DNA of 64,000 nt from DASVNK01 sp964478815. GTDB lineage: Bacteria > Verrucomicrobiota > Verrucomicrobiia > Limisphaerales > SXQI01. The stretch spans positions 53,263 to 117,262 of the forward strand of contig CAYZKY010000001.1 in the NCBI GenBank assembly GCA_964478815.1, given 5' to 3'. Every line of letters begins with the position of its first letter. Positions within the stretch are counted from its first letter, which is position 1. The notes below the pieces were generated by a model. The model saw nothing but the letters and a program-made list of their open reading frames with translations. It searched no databases and had not been told where the DNA came from. Made by a program: the position numbers and the translations under genes. Shown here one piece after another: positions 16,175-25,184 of the stretch.

Positions 16175-16353
16175 CCATCCCTCCGTCACGACCGATCCTT
16201 CGTTTACCTTGTCCGGCGATGTCGCGCCGGATGCCTGCACATTCGTGCAAGTTACGATTGGATGCAACCGTCGATTGTGGCATTCAAACCAAGTCCGGCT
16301 AAATCCGAACGGCTGCGCTCACCCGTGCCGAAGACGGGCTCGTTTCCGGGCGC

Positions 16354-16385
16354 AAAAAAAGCGCGGCTGGGGTGGCCAGCCGCGC
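16354..16385 (-). terminator. Rho-independent terminator of the four-repeat secreted protein gene
   Basis: On the minus strand, a perfect 10-bp stem, GCGCGGCTGG/CCAGCCGCGC (16376-16385 and 16361-16370) with a 5-nt loop, is followed directly by seven T (A7 at 16354-16360 on the plus strand). It lies 28 bp past the stop of the gene ending at 16413. Confidence 0.92.
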
Positions 16386-16412
16386 GCGAATTTTGCGAAG
16401 GAGCCGCAGGCG

Positions 16413-18932
16413 CTATTTCGTCAGGCGGAGGAATTTGGCCAGGCCGTTGGCCGGGAGACTCGCGACGTTCTCGGTGCCTTCGGTGGTGACGACTGCCGTG
16501 GAGTTGGCCCAGCCGCCGGGAAGGGCCCCCGTTTCCTGAAGGACGAAGCCCGTGGCGGACGCGGGCCAGGAGATCCGAATCTGGCCATTGGCCGCGGCGG
16601 CGACGGAGAGGGGGATCTTGGGCGTTTCGGCCGGCGGGTTGCCGAGGAAGACGCGAACGTTATCGAGGAGAAGGCTGTGATCGCCCTCGGAGGTGTGCTC
16701 GAAGGTCAGGCGCCCTTCGCCCGCGGCGGGGGTGAATTGAACGGCGCGCACATGATACGGTTCCGTTCCGCCCACCACGGCGATCTCTTCTTCGAGCACC
16801 GGGACGTCGTCGAAGCTGACCCGATAGGTGGAGGGGGTGGCCGCGGAGCAGCAATTGCGCGTATTGACCTCGAAGACGACCGTGTGCATCTGGCCTGCGG
16901 AAAGCCCCGAGAGCAATTGACTGACGCCGCTGCCGGCGCTTTGCAGGAAGAGGACGCGGTCCTGATCGGAGGAGAGGCCATTGTCGGAGAACGGCCCGAC
17001 GCCGTTGACATTGATGCCTTTGCCGCCCGCGCTGAGATATTCCCAACCGGCGATGGGCGCCGGCGCGAGATAACCGACGCCGGTGGGGCTGCCGGTCGCT
17101 TCGAAGCTGGGGTTCATGACCACGATCTCGCTGGGGATGCGGCGAACGATGGAAATGCCATCGAGCAGGAGCGTGGCATCGCCGCTGGGCACCGTGGAAA
17201 ACTCGAGAAGAGCGTTGGCCGAGGAGGCGGTGAAGCCCACATTGCGGAATTGGTAGGGGACGCCTTCGCCAACGGCGGAGATGCCGACGATGGAATCGAT
17301 GGAAACGCCGCCGAGTTTGACCGTGACATTGATGGTCGTGCCGCCGGCGGCGCGGGCGTTGAAGAAATATTGGAGCCAGTAGGTCTCACCGGGAGTGAGG
17401 CCGACGATTTCCTGCGCGAGCGTGGCCGTCCCCTGGAGGAAGGCGATTTGCAGGCGGTCGGGGATGGTGCTGTTGTCATGGAAGGGGCCGGTGGCGTTGT
17501 TCAGGCCGGAGCCGCCAGTCCAGGCCAGGATGGGGCCGTAACCCACGCCGCCGGGGGCGGGGCTGCTTTCGAAGCTGGAGTTGCGAACAAAGGAGCTGAC
17601 GACGTTCAAGGCGACGTCGTCCGACACTGAGAGGCCGGCCGCCTCGAGGACGGTGAGGCGCGCGGTGCCGCGGGCCACGGCCTCGAATTCGATGGTCTGG
17701 GAGAGCGCGCCGCCCTGTGCGAAGGTGAGGGTGACGTTGCCTTCTTCATCCGCGTTCAGGAGGCGGGCGATGTTGGCGTTCGAGCTGCCGAACTTGAGCG
17801 TGGCGGACTTATTGGCGGTCAGCCGGGCTGGGACGGTAACGGTCACGACCTGGCGCTGGCCGGGAGCCATCTCGGCGCCGACGGGCGCGAACCCGAGCGG
17901 CGGCAAGGGCTCAATGATCTGGCCGGAGATTTTGATGTCGTCGATCAAGAGCGTTTGATCGCCGTCCTTCGTCTGGGAGATCACGAGAGGGAGCGCGAGA
18001 TCGGTGGCGGTGAAGGTGACCGATTTGGTTCGGTAAGCGGCGGTGCCTCCGACGGGGTTGACATCTTCCTCGAAGAGCACGGTTTCGCCGACTTTCACCT
18101 GGATGTGGGGGGTGTTCCCCTCGCGGGCGTTGTAAGCCAGCGTGAGCTGGTAGGTGGTGCCGACAGCGAGATTGGGAATGCTCTGGCTCAGCGAGGCCAC
18201 GCCTTGCAGGAAGGCAGCGTGATCCTGATCGGGCGCCGTGCCGTTGTTGGCGAATGGTCCCCCGCCAGAAAGGTTGACACCATACTGTCCCTCGCCAACC
18301 CAGCCGGCGATTCCGGCCGGGTTGATGTAACCGGGATCGGCGGGATCGCCACTGGCCTCGAAGCTGGGGTTCATGACCACGACCTGGCCTTCGTCGCGCT
18401 GGACGATGGAGACGGCATCCCAGTTCACGGTGGCGTCGCCGGAAGCGACAGTGGTCAGGCCCAGGGTGCCGAAGTCGGAATCCGCCACGAAGGGGACACT
18501 GCGGAAATAGTAAGGGTTGCCGCCGGTGGCGGGGCGGACATTGGCGATTTTGTCGATCTCGACACCGTTGAAGTTGACCAAAATGTCGATCGAGCCGCCG
18601 CAGCAGCCGCGGGCGTCGTAGAAGAATTGAATCCAGTACCGTTTGCCGGGCTCGAGTCCGGAGATTTCCTGGGAGAGCGTGGTGCTGCCCTGGCTGAAGG
18701 CGACGCGCAGGTTATCGGGAATGGGCGTGCCGCCATTGTGGAAGGGGCCGCCCGATTCATTGATGCCGGAGCCGCCGGACCAGAGGTCGATCGGACTGTA
18801 GTGCGGGAAGACGTCGTTGTAGTTGGCCTCGAAGCTGGGGTTCTGAACCAGACCAGCCTGGGTGTGGAACGTTCCGGCGGCTAGCAAAGCAGCCGCCGAA
18901 CGCAACAAATGAATGCGTCGAACAGATTTCAT
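16413..18932 (-). CDS. Secreted protein with four NPSFEA-type repeat domains and a C-terminal module
   Basis: The protein has 839 residues with a signal peptide (cut near THTQA-G). Four related beta-sandwich-like domains each open with an (N/S)xSFE(A/S) motif, near residues 29, 188, 450 and 607, and each ends with a GDxTLLLDxIxI-type strand. A separate Ig-like linker of about 100 residues sits between domains 2 and 3. The domains resemble carbohydrate-binding/DUF642-like modules seen in extracellular proteins, but no catalytic site is seen. Repeats 1 and 4 carry a vicinal Cys pair (GCCGG, NCCSA) that repeats 2 and 3 lack. The last 60 residues (from about 777) form a WPAS/FVLQE module shared with other secreted proteins in this window. 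Confidence 0.8.
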   Translation of the reverse strand: MKSVRRIHLLRSAAALLAAGTFHTQAGLVQNPSFEANYNDVFPHYSPIDLWSGGSGINESGGPFHNGGTPIPDNLRVAFSQGSTTLSQEISGLEPGKRYWIQFFYDARGCCGGSIDILVNFNGVEIDKIANVRPATGGNPYYFRSVPFVADSDFGTLGLTTVASGDATVNWDAVSIVQRDEGQVVVMNPSFEASGDPADPGYINPAGIAGWVGEGQYGVNLSGGGPFANNGTAPDQDHAAFLQGVASLSQSIPNLAVGTTYQLTLAYNAREGNTPHIQVKVGETVLFEEDVNPVGGTAAYRTKSVTFTATDLALPLVISQTKDGDQTLLIDDIKISGQIIEPLPPLGFAPVGAEMAPGQRQVVTVTVPARLTANKSATLKFGSSNANIARLLNADEEGNVTLTFAQGGALSQTIEFEAVARGTARLTVLEAAGLSVSDDVALNVVSSFVRNSSFESSPAPGGVGYGPILAWTGGSGLNNATGPFHDNSTIPDRLQIAFLQGTATLAQEIVGLTPGETYWLQYFFNARAAGGTTINVTVKLGGVSIDSIVGISAVGEGVPYQFRNVGFTASSANALLEFSTVPSGDATLLLDGISIVRRIPSEIVVMNPSFEATGSPTGVGYLAPAPIAGWEYLSAGGKGINVNGVGPFSDNGLSSDQDRVLFLQSAGSGVSQLLSGLSAGQMHTVVFEVNTRNCCSAATPSTYRVSFDDVPVLEEEIAVVGGTEPYHVRAVQFTPAAGEGRLTFEHTSEGDHSLLLDNVRVFLGNPPAETPKIPLSVAAAANGQIRISWPASATGFVLQETGALPGGWANSTAVVTTEGTENVASLPANGLAKFLRLTK

Positions 18933-19162
18933 AATTTGATTGGAACGGGACGAGTATAGGAAGGAAGGCAGGGCTTGGCTACCCCCGAAGCTGGAAGAGG
19001 TGTGATCGTGTGATCGTTGGGGCCAAAATGGGGGAGTGGCTGGCCGCCGAGGGCAGCGGTTCCGGCACCGCTGGTTGGATCACCACCCTCCCTTGGCCTC
19101 CGGGAAGCGCTCGGCCGGGATTGGCTCGCCCGCCGGGCCTGCCGCTGGCATGGTTCCGTCCT

Positions 19163-22100
19163 ATGAACTGGCGGCGCAGCGTGTATGCGATCTGGGTGGG
19201 CGCAGCTCTCGGTCTCTCCGTCTGCGGCCAGGGCATCCCCAAGCCCACCGATGCGCCGCCGCCTTTGGCTCCGGCCGATGCCGAGCGTTCGTTTGTTGTG
19301 CCGGAGGGGTACATCATGCTGCTGGTGGCGAGTGAGCCGCTGATCACGGAGCCGACGAGCGTTTGCTGGGATGAGCGGGGGCGGATGCATGTGGGCGAGC
19401 TGCATGGCTACAATCTGGAGGGGCAGCTCGAAATCGAGGAGATGAACCGCTCCGGCGTCCTCGACACAAAGGTTCAGCGGGTCGAAGCCGCGGAGAAGTT
19501 CAAGGAAGCCGCGAAGGCGGGGACTTACGGCGTCGTGAAACGCCTCTTCGATCAGGACGGCGATGGCCTCATGGACAAGGCGCAAGTGCTGTCGTCGAAT
19601 TTGCCACCCGTTTACGGGATCTGCCCGGCGCGCGGCGGACTCATCGTGGCATGCCAGGCAGAGATCGTTTTTCTGGCCGACCGCGATGACGATGGCGTCG
19701 CCGAAGTCCGCGAGACGCTCTTCACCGGTTTCAAGAGCGGCATGCTGGAGCGCGGCCTGAACGCGCCGCAGTGGGGCCCCGACGGCTGGATTTACATCGG
19801 TCGCGGCTGGGGCGCGGGCGAAATCACTGGGCCGCATCTCAAGCAGCCCGTGCAACTGCCGCACACCGATTTCCGCATTCGCCCCGACGGCACCGCCATC
19901 GAACCGGTTGTCGGCGGCACGCATACGATTGGCTTCACCTTCACGGAGGATGGCGACCGCTTCTTCACTACCACCTGGAAGCACGCGCTCTACGCCGTCC
20001 CCATCCAGTGGCGCTACTGGGAGCGCAATCCGAACTTCGCTGCGCCCGGGCTCGAAGCCGATGCGTCCGATTACACCACAGTTTTCCCCATTGCCCCAGT
20101 CCACCCCTGGAAGAAGAGCCGCAGCAACGACCCTGGATGGAAGGAATTCTACGCCCGCTACGGGCCTGCCGAGAGTGTCGAGAGCGGTTTCTTCACTTCC
20201 TGCGCCAGCCCGCTCGTCCGGCGATCCTTCTATCCTCTTTGGCCAGGATGGTATGAGCCGGAGCTATTCGTGTGCGAGCCAGCGCAGAATCTCATCCATC
20301 GGTCGAAAATCGAGCGGCACGGCCCCGAGTTGCAGGTGCGGCGCGCGCCCGGCGAGGAGAAGAGCGAATTCCTTGCGAGCAAGGATTCCTGGTTCCGTCC
20401 TGTTTCCCTCGCGGAAGCCCCCGACGGCTCATTATACATCGTCGATATGTATCGCGAAATCATCGAGGACTACTCGGCGGTCCCGCGCTTCATGCAGCAA
20501 CAGTACGGCTTGGCGGGGGGAGTGGACCGTGGCCGCATCTGGCGTTTGGCTGCTGAGCCAGGACTCGTATCGGTTGACCTGGGAGGAGATCGTAAAGAAG
20601 CCCTTCGAAGTATGCTAAAGCAACGGGATGCCACCTCGCCTTCGCCGAACATGGCAGCATTGACCGATGCCCAATTGACGCAGGAAATGGTTGGCTATTC
20701 CCATTGGCGGCGCCAGACGGCCGAGCGCCTGCTGAGGGAACGACATCCTGCCTTCATGGCATCCACCGGCAGTCTGGCTCGATTTGGCCGAGAATATCAG
20801 GGATTCGATGGAGAATTCCCGCCAAGAACTCCGTATATCTCCATCGTGAGGATGAAGCTCGGCATGACAGCCTATACGAATGAAATGATGCGCGTGCTGC
20901 AAGCCAACGACGAACAATTGCGGACAAATGCGGCGGCGGCACGGCGGCTGGCGGATTTTACCCGGCGGATGGATGACCCGCGCGTGCTGCTGCAACTGGC
21001 CCTGAGTCTCGGCTATAGCCCCGAACCGGAAGCCTTCGCCACGCTTGTGCATCTGGCCCGCCAGCGCGCGAATATTCGCTGGATGCCCGAGGCCATCCTG
21101 ACCGGCATGGATGGCCGCGCCGGGCAACTACTCGTCGAGCTATTGCGCGAACCCGGCCCCCAAGGCGCGGCGCTCTTCGAGCCGCTCGCTGCCAGCATTG
21201 CCGCGCGGCGGGACGATGCCGAGATGGCCGCTTCCCTGGCCGCCATCGCGCGGAGCGAGTCGGTGCCCGCCCGCGCCGCCTGTCTCAAGGGGCTCAGCGA
21301 TGTGAAGCCCGGCCCCATCGCTCTCGAAGCGCAGGAACCGCTGCGGCGATTGACCAAGGACGAAAATGTCGGCGTGCGTGGCTTGGCGGAAACCATCGCC
21401 GTGCGGCTGAAGGTATCCGAGTCGGCCGAGTCGGCCGACGCCATCCGCATCTCGGCGCGGGCAGACCTAGCAGATTCGACCGCCCCGACCGAGAAACGCC
21501 TGGCTGCGCTCTCTTTGCTCGCGGCGGGCAAGGATCGATCGATTGCCTCCGATGCCCTCTCCGCCTGGCCCACCAGCACCCCGGCCTTGCGCGCCGCAAT
21601 TCTGGATGCGCTCCTCGCCCGCCGCGAACGCGCCTCCGCACTCGTCGACGCCCTGGAGCGCAAGGAACTGCCCCTCTCCGCGCTGAACCAATCGCAACGC
21701 CAACTTCTCCGCGAGCGCGCCGATTCCCACCTCCGCCCGCGTGTCGAAGCCCTGTTTGCCAACGATGCCGCCCCCGATTTCGAAGCCCAGTCTGCCCGCT
21801 ACATTGCCGCCCTCGCCGGTCCGCGCGATACCAAGCGCGGCGGAGAACTCTTCGCCCAGCTCTGCGCGACCTGCCATCGCGTCAATGGGACGGGCTTCGA
21901 GGTCGGGCCGGACTTGCGCCTCGCCTTCCAGCGCGCCGAGGAAACCATGATCCGCGATCTCCTCCGCCCGAGCGACGCGCTGACTTCGAGTTACGAGACG
22001 TACGTGCTGCACCGCCGTGATGGCGAGGAACTCCGCGGCATCCTCGTCACTGAATCCGCCACCAGCATCACCCTGCGCATGGCCGGCGGAAAAGAAGAGC

Positions 22101-22237
22101 GCGTGCTGCGCCGCGATCTGGCCAAAGTCGAAAGCTCCCCCATCTCCCTTATGCCCGAAGGCTTCGGCGAGGCCCTCAATCCGCAGGACTGCGCCAATCT
22201 ATTGGGTTGGTTGCGTGAAACACTGACCGAACGCTGA
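19163..22237 (+). CDS. PVC-type membrane-bound dehydrogenase / HEAT repeat / cytochrome c protein
   Basis: The protein has 1,024 residues with an N-terminal signal (MNWRRSVYAIWVGAALG, then CGQG). An L-sorbosone-dehydrogenase-like beta-propeller covers roughly 50-490 (VPEGYIMLLVASEP, ELHGYN, an EF-hand-like DQDGDGLMD, VDMYRE). Helical HEAT-like repeats follow. A C-terminal haem domain has a single CATCH motif near residue 903 and the family ending with FGEALNPQD. This architecture is characteristic of planctomycete and verrucomicrobial proteins thought to oxidise sugars or related substrates in the periplasm; the substrate is unknown. ATG 19163 is chosen because it creates the signal peptide; the frame is open upstream to 19010. 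It is divergent from the four-repeat gene. Confidence 0.88.
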   Translation: MNWRRSVYAIWVGAALGLSVCGQGIPKPTDAPPPLAPADAERSFVVPEGYIMLLVASEPLITEPTSVCWDERGRMHVGELHGYNLEGQLEIEEMNRSGVLDTKVQRVEAAEKFKEAAKAGTYGVVKRLFDQDGDGLMDKAQVLSSNLPPVYGICPARGGLIVACQAEIVFLADRDDDGVAEVRETLFTGFKSGMLERGLNAPQWGPDGWIYIGRGWGAGEITGPHLKQPVQLPHTDFRIRPDGTAIEPVVGGTHTIGFTFTEDGDRFFTTTWKHALYAVPIQWRYWERNPNFAAPGLEADASDYTTVFPIAPVHPWKKSRSNDPGWKEFYARYGPAESVESGFFTSCASPLVRRSFYPLWPGWYEPELFVCEPAQNLIHRSKIERHGPELQVRRAPGEEKSEFLASKDSWFRPVSLAEAPDGSLYIVDMYREIIEDYSAVPRFMQQQYGLAGGVDRGRIWRLAAEPGLVSVDLGGDRKEALRSMLKQRDATSPSPNMAALTDAQLTQEMVGYSHWRRQTAERLLRERHPAFMASTGSLARFGREYQGFDGEFPPRTPYISIVRMKLGMTAYTNEMMRVLQANDEQLRTNAAAARRLADFTRRMDDPRVLLQLALSLGYSPEPEAFATLVHLARQRANIRWMPEAILTGMDGRAGQLLVELLREPGPQGAALFEPLAASIAARRDDAEMAASLAAIARSESVPARAACLKGLSDVKPGPIALEAQEPLRRLTKDENVGVRGLAETIAVRLKVSESAESADAIRISARADLADSTAPTEKRLAALSLLAAGKDRSIASDALSAWPTSTPALRAAILDALLARRERASALVDALERKELPLSALNQSQRQLLRERADSHLRPRVEALFANDAAPDFEAQSARYIAALAGPRDTKRGGELFAQLCATCHRVNGTGFEVGPDLRLAFQRAEETMIRDLLRPSDALTSSYETYVLHRRDGEELRGILVTESATSITLRMAGGKEERVLRRDLAKVESSPISLMPEGFGEALNPQDCANLLGWLRETLTER

Positions 22238-22648
22238 TCCCATCACGTCGAGACGACGCGGGAATTCGGAGGGCGAACAGCGCCGTCCGAGTGCGTTACG
22301 CAGGCCCAGCGGCTGTCGGCCGGCACATACTGAAGTTTACGGCTGTGGTGCTCGATGTTTCGAAGAAAAGAGATCCCCGAGCCTGGCCCATTTGCGGATT
22401 CAGCCGAGGGCTTCGCAACGGTTGGGGTTGCGGCCGGAGAACTGAATCTGTTTTCAAATAACTGTAAGACTAATTTACAGAAAATCGAAACTCATGCGAT
22501 TTGAGGCCCAGGAGGATGCGGCGCATTATGGACGCCATCCCCTTGATGTGGCGTGAGTTGTGCTTATGAATATTATTGAGCCGCCATCTTGGCATGTCGC
22601 CTGCTGATAAATGTACCAGACCCCGATTAATCACACAAAAAAACACAG
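22238..22648. other. Intergenic region upstream of the PEP-CTERM gene
   Basis: These 411 bases hold no convincing gene. The last 200 are AT-richer. A CTGTAA/TTACAG inverted repeat with a 7-nt spacer lies at 22462-22480, about 110 bp upstream of the -24/-12 promoter, a distance at which activators of sigma54 promoters bind. Nothing else was recognised. Confidence 0.6.
22589..22606 (+). promoter_or_regulatory. Sigma54 (-24/-12) promoter of the PEP-CTERM gene
   Basis: TTGGCATGTCGCCTGCTG has the invariant GG (22591-22592) and GC (22603-22604) exactly 10 bases apart, and matches TGGCAC-N5-TTGC at all but two positions. Transcription would start near 22616, about 33 bases before ATG 22649. PEP-CTERM genes are known in many bacteria to be driven by sigma54 with the PrsK/PrsR system. 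Confidence 0.7.
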
Positions 22649-23299
22649 ATGAGACACCTTTCCCTGACATCCGCTGCCGCCGCCTGGGTGATGTGCGTAG
22701 CTGCCGGAAGCGCGCATGCCACTACCCTTGGAAATCCACTGACGGCGCGAACCTATGCGACCGATTTTCCGCCCGGGGCCGAGCCCTACGATTTGCTGGT
22801 AGTAAACAACACTCCGTTGCCGACCGGCACGTTGGATGCCTTCCTCGCCTACAATCAGGTCTCCCCCGGTGGCAGCCCCACCGGATCGGCGGGACATTCG
22901 TTTATCGGGTATATTCTTCGGCCCGCCGGTGGCAGCCAGTTCGATGTGGTTTACGATACGGGCGTGATCACCGTTTCGGTGGTGGCGGTGGATACCGTCA
23001 TTTCCTATCCAGCATCGTTCAATCTGCAAGCCGGCGACCTGTTTGCCCATTATGGAGGCGGGATTCCTGTCGATGTCGGAGGTGGGACCGATCAGTTGTA
23101 CTTCCCGACGATCGGCCCCGCGCCGCTGGTCGGAAGCACCATTACCCTTGGAAGCGGCAGCTATCCTTTTGCGTCGCAGGACCGCACCTATTCCATCGCC
23201 GTCGAAGTTTCTACTTCGGTGCCCGATGGTGGAACCAGTTTCGCGATGCTCGGGTTGGGGATGGCACTCCTTGGAGTCGCGCGCCAGAAACTGGGCTGA
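22649..23299 (+). CDS. PEP-CTERM-type secreted protein (VPDGG variant)
   Basis: The protein has 216 residues with a signal peptide (cut near AHA-TTL) and a beta-rich, Gly/Pro/Ser/Thr-rich body. The C-terminal sorting signal is VPDGGTSFAMLGLGMALLG followed by a short basic tail, which is the verrucomicrobial VPDGG form of PEP-CTERM. Such proteins are cut and anchored or released by an exosortase, usually in biofilm or exopolysaccharide contexts. No exosortase gene lies in this window. The body matches no enzyme I recognise. A sigma54 promoter precedes it and a strong terminator follows. Confidence 0.88.
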   Translation: MRHLSLTSAAAAWVMCVAAGSAHATTLGNPLTARTYATDFPPGAEPYDLLVVNNTPLPTGTLDAFLAYNQVSPGGSPTGSAGHSFIGYILRPAGGSQFDVVYDTGVITVSVVAVDTVISYPASFNLQAGDLFAHYGGGIPVDVGGGTDQLYFPTIGPAPLVGSTITLGSGSYPFASQDRTYSIAVEVSTSVPDGGTSFAMLGLGMALLGVARQKLG

Positions 23300-23328
23300 G
23301 TTCCCGAGTTTTCGCACGCCAGCTTGAG

Positions 23329-23368
23329 AAGCCGCCCGGGGCTCTGGTCCCGGGCGGCTTTCGCTTTT
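23329..23368 (+). terminator. Rho-independent terminator after the PEP-CTERM gene
   Basis: The arms AAGCCGCCCGGG (23329-23340) and CCCGGGCGGCTT (23349-23360) are perfect complements with an 8-nt loop, followed by a T-rich stretch (TTTCGCTTTT). It isolates the gene from the scp operon. Confidence 0.88.
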
Positions 23369-23502
23369 GCGAGCGGATCAGTCGGAGCCGGACAATACCT
23401 TTCGGTCTGACCCGGACCAATTCCCCAGATCAGACGGCTCAAAGCCCGCCCGCAAGCGCCAGGTCCACAAACAACCTTCGGGCTCCAGAAGCACGTTGCC
23501 AA

Positions 23503-23512
23503 GGGGGGGGGG
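23503..23512 (+). repeat. Ten-G homopolymer tract 10 bases before scpA
   Basis: An uninterrupted run of ten G lies just upstream of ATG 23523. It may serve as the ribosome-binding site, and it is long enough to be prone to slippage. Confidence 0.8.
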
Positions 23513-23522
23513 CTCTTTTAAC

Positions 23523-24383
23523 ATGCCCGGCCTGGGCGCGCGTGGGCGCACCGGGCTGCCGATGCCGGAGAACAAAGTCAAACTGGAGATTTTCGAGGGG
23601 CCCCTCGATTTGCTGCTCTACCTCGTCAAGAAGGAGGAGGTGGACATCTACGAGGTGAACCTGACCCGCATTGCCGGCCAGTTCATCGAGTATGTCCGGA
23701 TGATGCAGGCGCTGGACCTGGACATCGCGGGAGAGTTCATGGTGATGGCGGCCACGCTGATTTACATCAAGAGCCGCGAGTTGCTGCCCAAAAACCAGCG
23801 ACCGGACGCGCCGGAGGAGGAGGACGAAGAGGACCCGCGCTGGGAGCTGATCCGCCAGTTGGTGGAATACAAGAAGTTCAAGGATGCCGCGGGGTCCTTG
23901 CAGGAGCGGGAGCTGTTGCAGGAGCAGATTTACCCGCGCATCGGCACGCGGCCGGACTTCACCCTCGAGACCGCGCCGGGCCGGCCCGAGGTGTCGGTGT
24001 TCGACCTGATCAACGCCGTTAGCAGCATTCTGAAACGGTTTGCGGAGACGGCCCCGGCCCAGGCGCTGTTCGAAGATCGCTGGTCGGTCAGCGACAAGAT
24101 CGAAATGATTCGCGCGCTGATGGCGGAGCGGGGACGCCTGAAGTTTTACGAGTTGTTCGAACTCGCGGCGCATCGCGTCGAGGTGGTGGTCACCTTCCTC
24201 GCCTTGCTCGAGTTGATCCGCATGAAGCTGCTCCGGGTCGAGCAGCCGGAGGCTTTCGGCGACATCGAAATCAGCGTGGCGCTCCCGGCTCCGCCGCCCC
24301 TGCCCGCCGAGGAGCAACCGCCATCACCCGCTGCCGCCGAACCGGCGGCGCAACCCACCGAGCCGGCCGCCGCCGCCAGTTGA
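23523..24383 (+). CDS. scpA: Segregation and condensation protein A
   Basis: ScpA is the kleisin subunit that links SMC arms and, with ScpB, forms the bacterial condensin. This 286-residue protein has the conserved N-terminus VKLEIFEGPLDLLLYLV and the IKSRELLP helix near residue 85, a winged-helix C-terminal part, and an added Pro/Ala/Glu-rich tail of about 35 residues. ATG 23523 follows the G10 tract; ATG 23562 (MPENKVKLE) is an equally plausible start that matches usual family length better. scpB begins 12 bp downstream. Confidence 0.93.
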   Translation: MPGLGARGRTGLPMPENKVKLEIFEGPLDLLLYLVKKEEVDIYEVNLTRIAGQFIEYVRMMQALDLDIAGEFMVMAATLIYIKSRELLPKNQRPDAPEEEDEEDPRWELIRQLVEYKKFKDAAGSLQERELLQEQIYPRIGTRPDFTLETAPGRPEVSVFDLINAVSSILKRFAETAPAQALFEDRWSVSDKIEMIRALMAERGRLKFYELFELAAHRVEVVVTFLALLELIRMKLLRVEQPEAFGDIEISVALPAPPPLPAEEQPPSPAAAEPAAQPTEPAAAAS

Positions 24384-24395
24384 TTTTTTTCCGAC

Positions 24396-25184
24396 ATGGA
24401 ACTCAGATTTGCCATCGAAGCGATTTTATTCTCCTCGCAAAAGCCGCTCAGCCTGCGCGAGTTGCGGGATATTTTGAACAGCACCGCCGACAAGGCGGAG
24501 GAGCCCGAAGCGAAGGTGTTCAAGAAGGTGCCGGAGGAGGAATTGACCGCCGCGCTGACGCAGTTGGAGGCGGATCACGCGCAGTCGGGCCGGAGCTACT
24601 ATCTGGCCTGCGTAGCCGGCGCGTGGCAGTTCGTGAGCCGGCCGGAGTATCTGCCGTGGCTGCGCACCTTGTACGGCGCCAAAACGCGCCCGCCGAGGCT
24701 CTCGCAGCCGGCGCTGGAGACGCTGGCCGTCGTGGCTTATCGGCAGCCGGTGACGCGCGCCGAGATCGAGCAGATTCGAGGAGTCGCGGTCGACGGAGTG
24801 GTTTCGACCTTGCTTGAACGCGGATTGATCCATCAGGCCGGCCGCGCGGAGGTGGTTGGCCGGCCGATGACCTACGGAACGACGCCTGCTTTTCTCGAAT
24901 ATTTCGGCTTGCGCAGCCTGGAAGAGCTGCCTTCGGCCGACGAGCTCCGGCGCATCCCGGTGGAACGTCCCCCTTCCTTGCTGACGGTCGATCCCGGATT
25001 GGCGACGGCCGCGCCGGATACGCTCAAACCGGAAGCGGCCCCGGAGGCTGCCGCGGCCGCCGCAACAACCGATCCCGCCCTGGGCGCGACGCGCACGGAA
25101 TCCACCGCCGCCACCGATCCCGTTCCGCCCGCGGAAGCACCCGTGCCTCCGGCCGCGGCCGGTGCCGGGGAGGCCCAGCCATGA
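24396..25184 (+). CDS. scpB: Segregation and condensation protein B
   Basis: The 262-residue protein has two winged-helix domains. The N-terminus is LRFAIEAILFSSQKPLSL, and the family core PALETLAVVAYRQPVTRAEI and RGVAVDGVVSTLLERGLI is intact. ScpB dimers bind ScpA within the SMC complex in chromosome segregation. A low-complexity Ala/Pro/Glu tail of about 75 residues follows the fold and is longer than usual; ScpA has a similar, shorter tail. The stop overlaps the pheA start (ATGA). Confidence 0.93.
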   Translation: MELRFAIEAILFSSQKPLSLRELRDILNSTADKAEEPEAKVFKKVPEEELTAALTQLEADHAQSGRSYYLACVAGAWQFVSRPEYLPWLRTLYGAKTRPPRLSQPALETLAVVAYRQPVTRAEIEQIRGVAVDGVVSTLLERGLIHQAGRAEVVGRPMTYGTTPAFLEYFGLRSLEELPSADELRRIPVERPPSLLTVDPGLATAAPDTLKPEAAPEAAAAAATTDPALGATRTESTAATDPVPPAEAPVPPAAAGAGEAQP

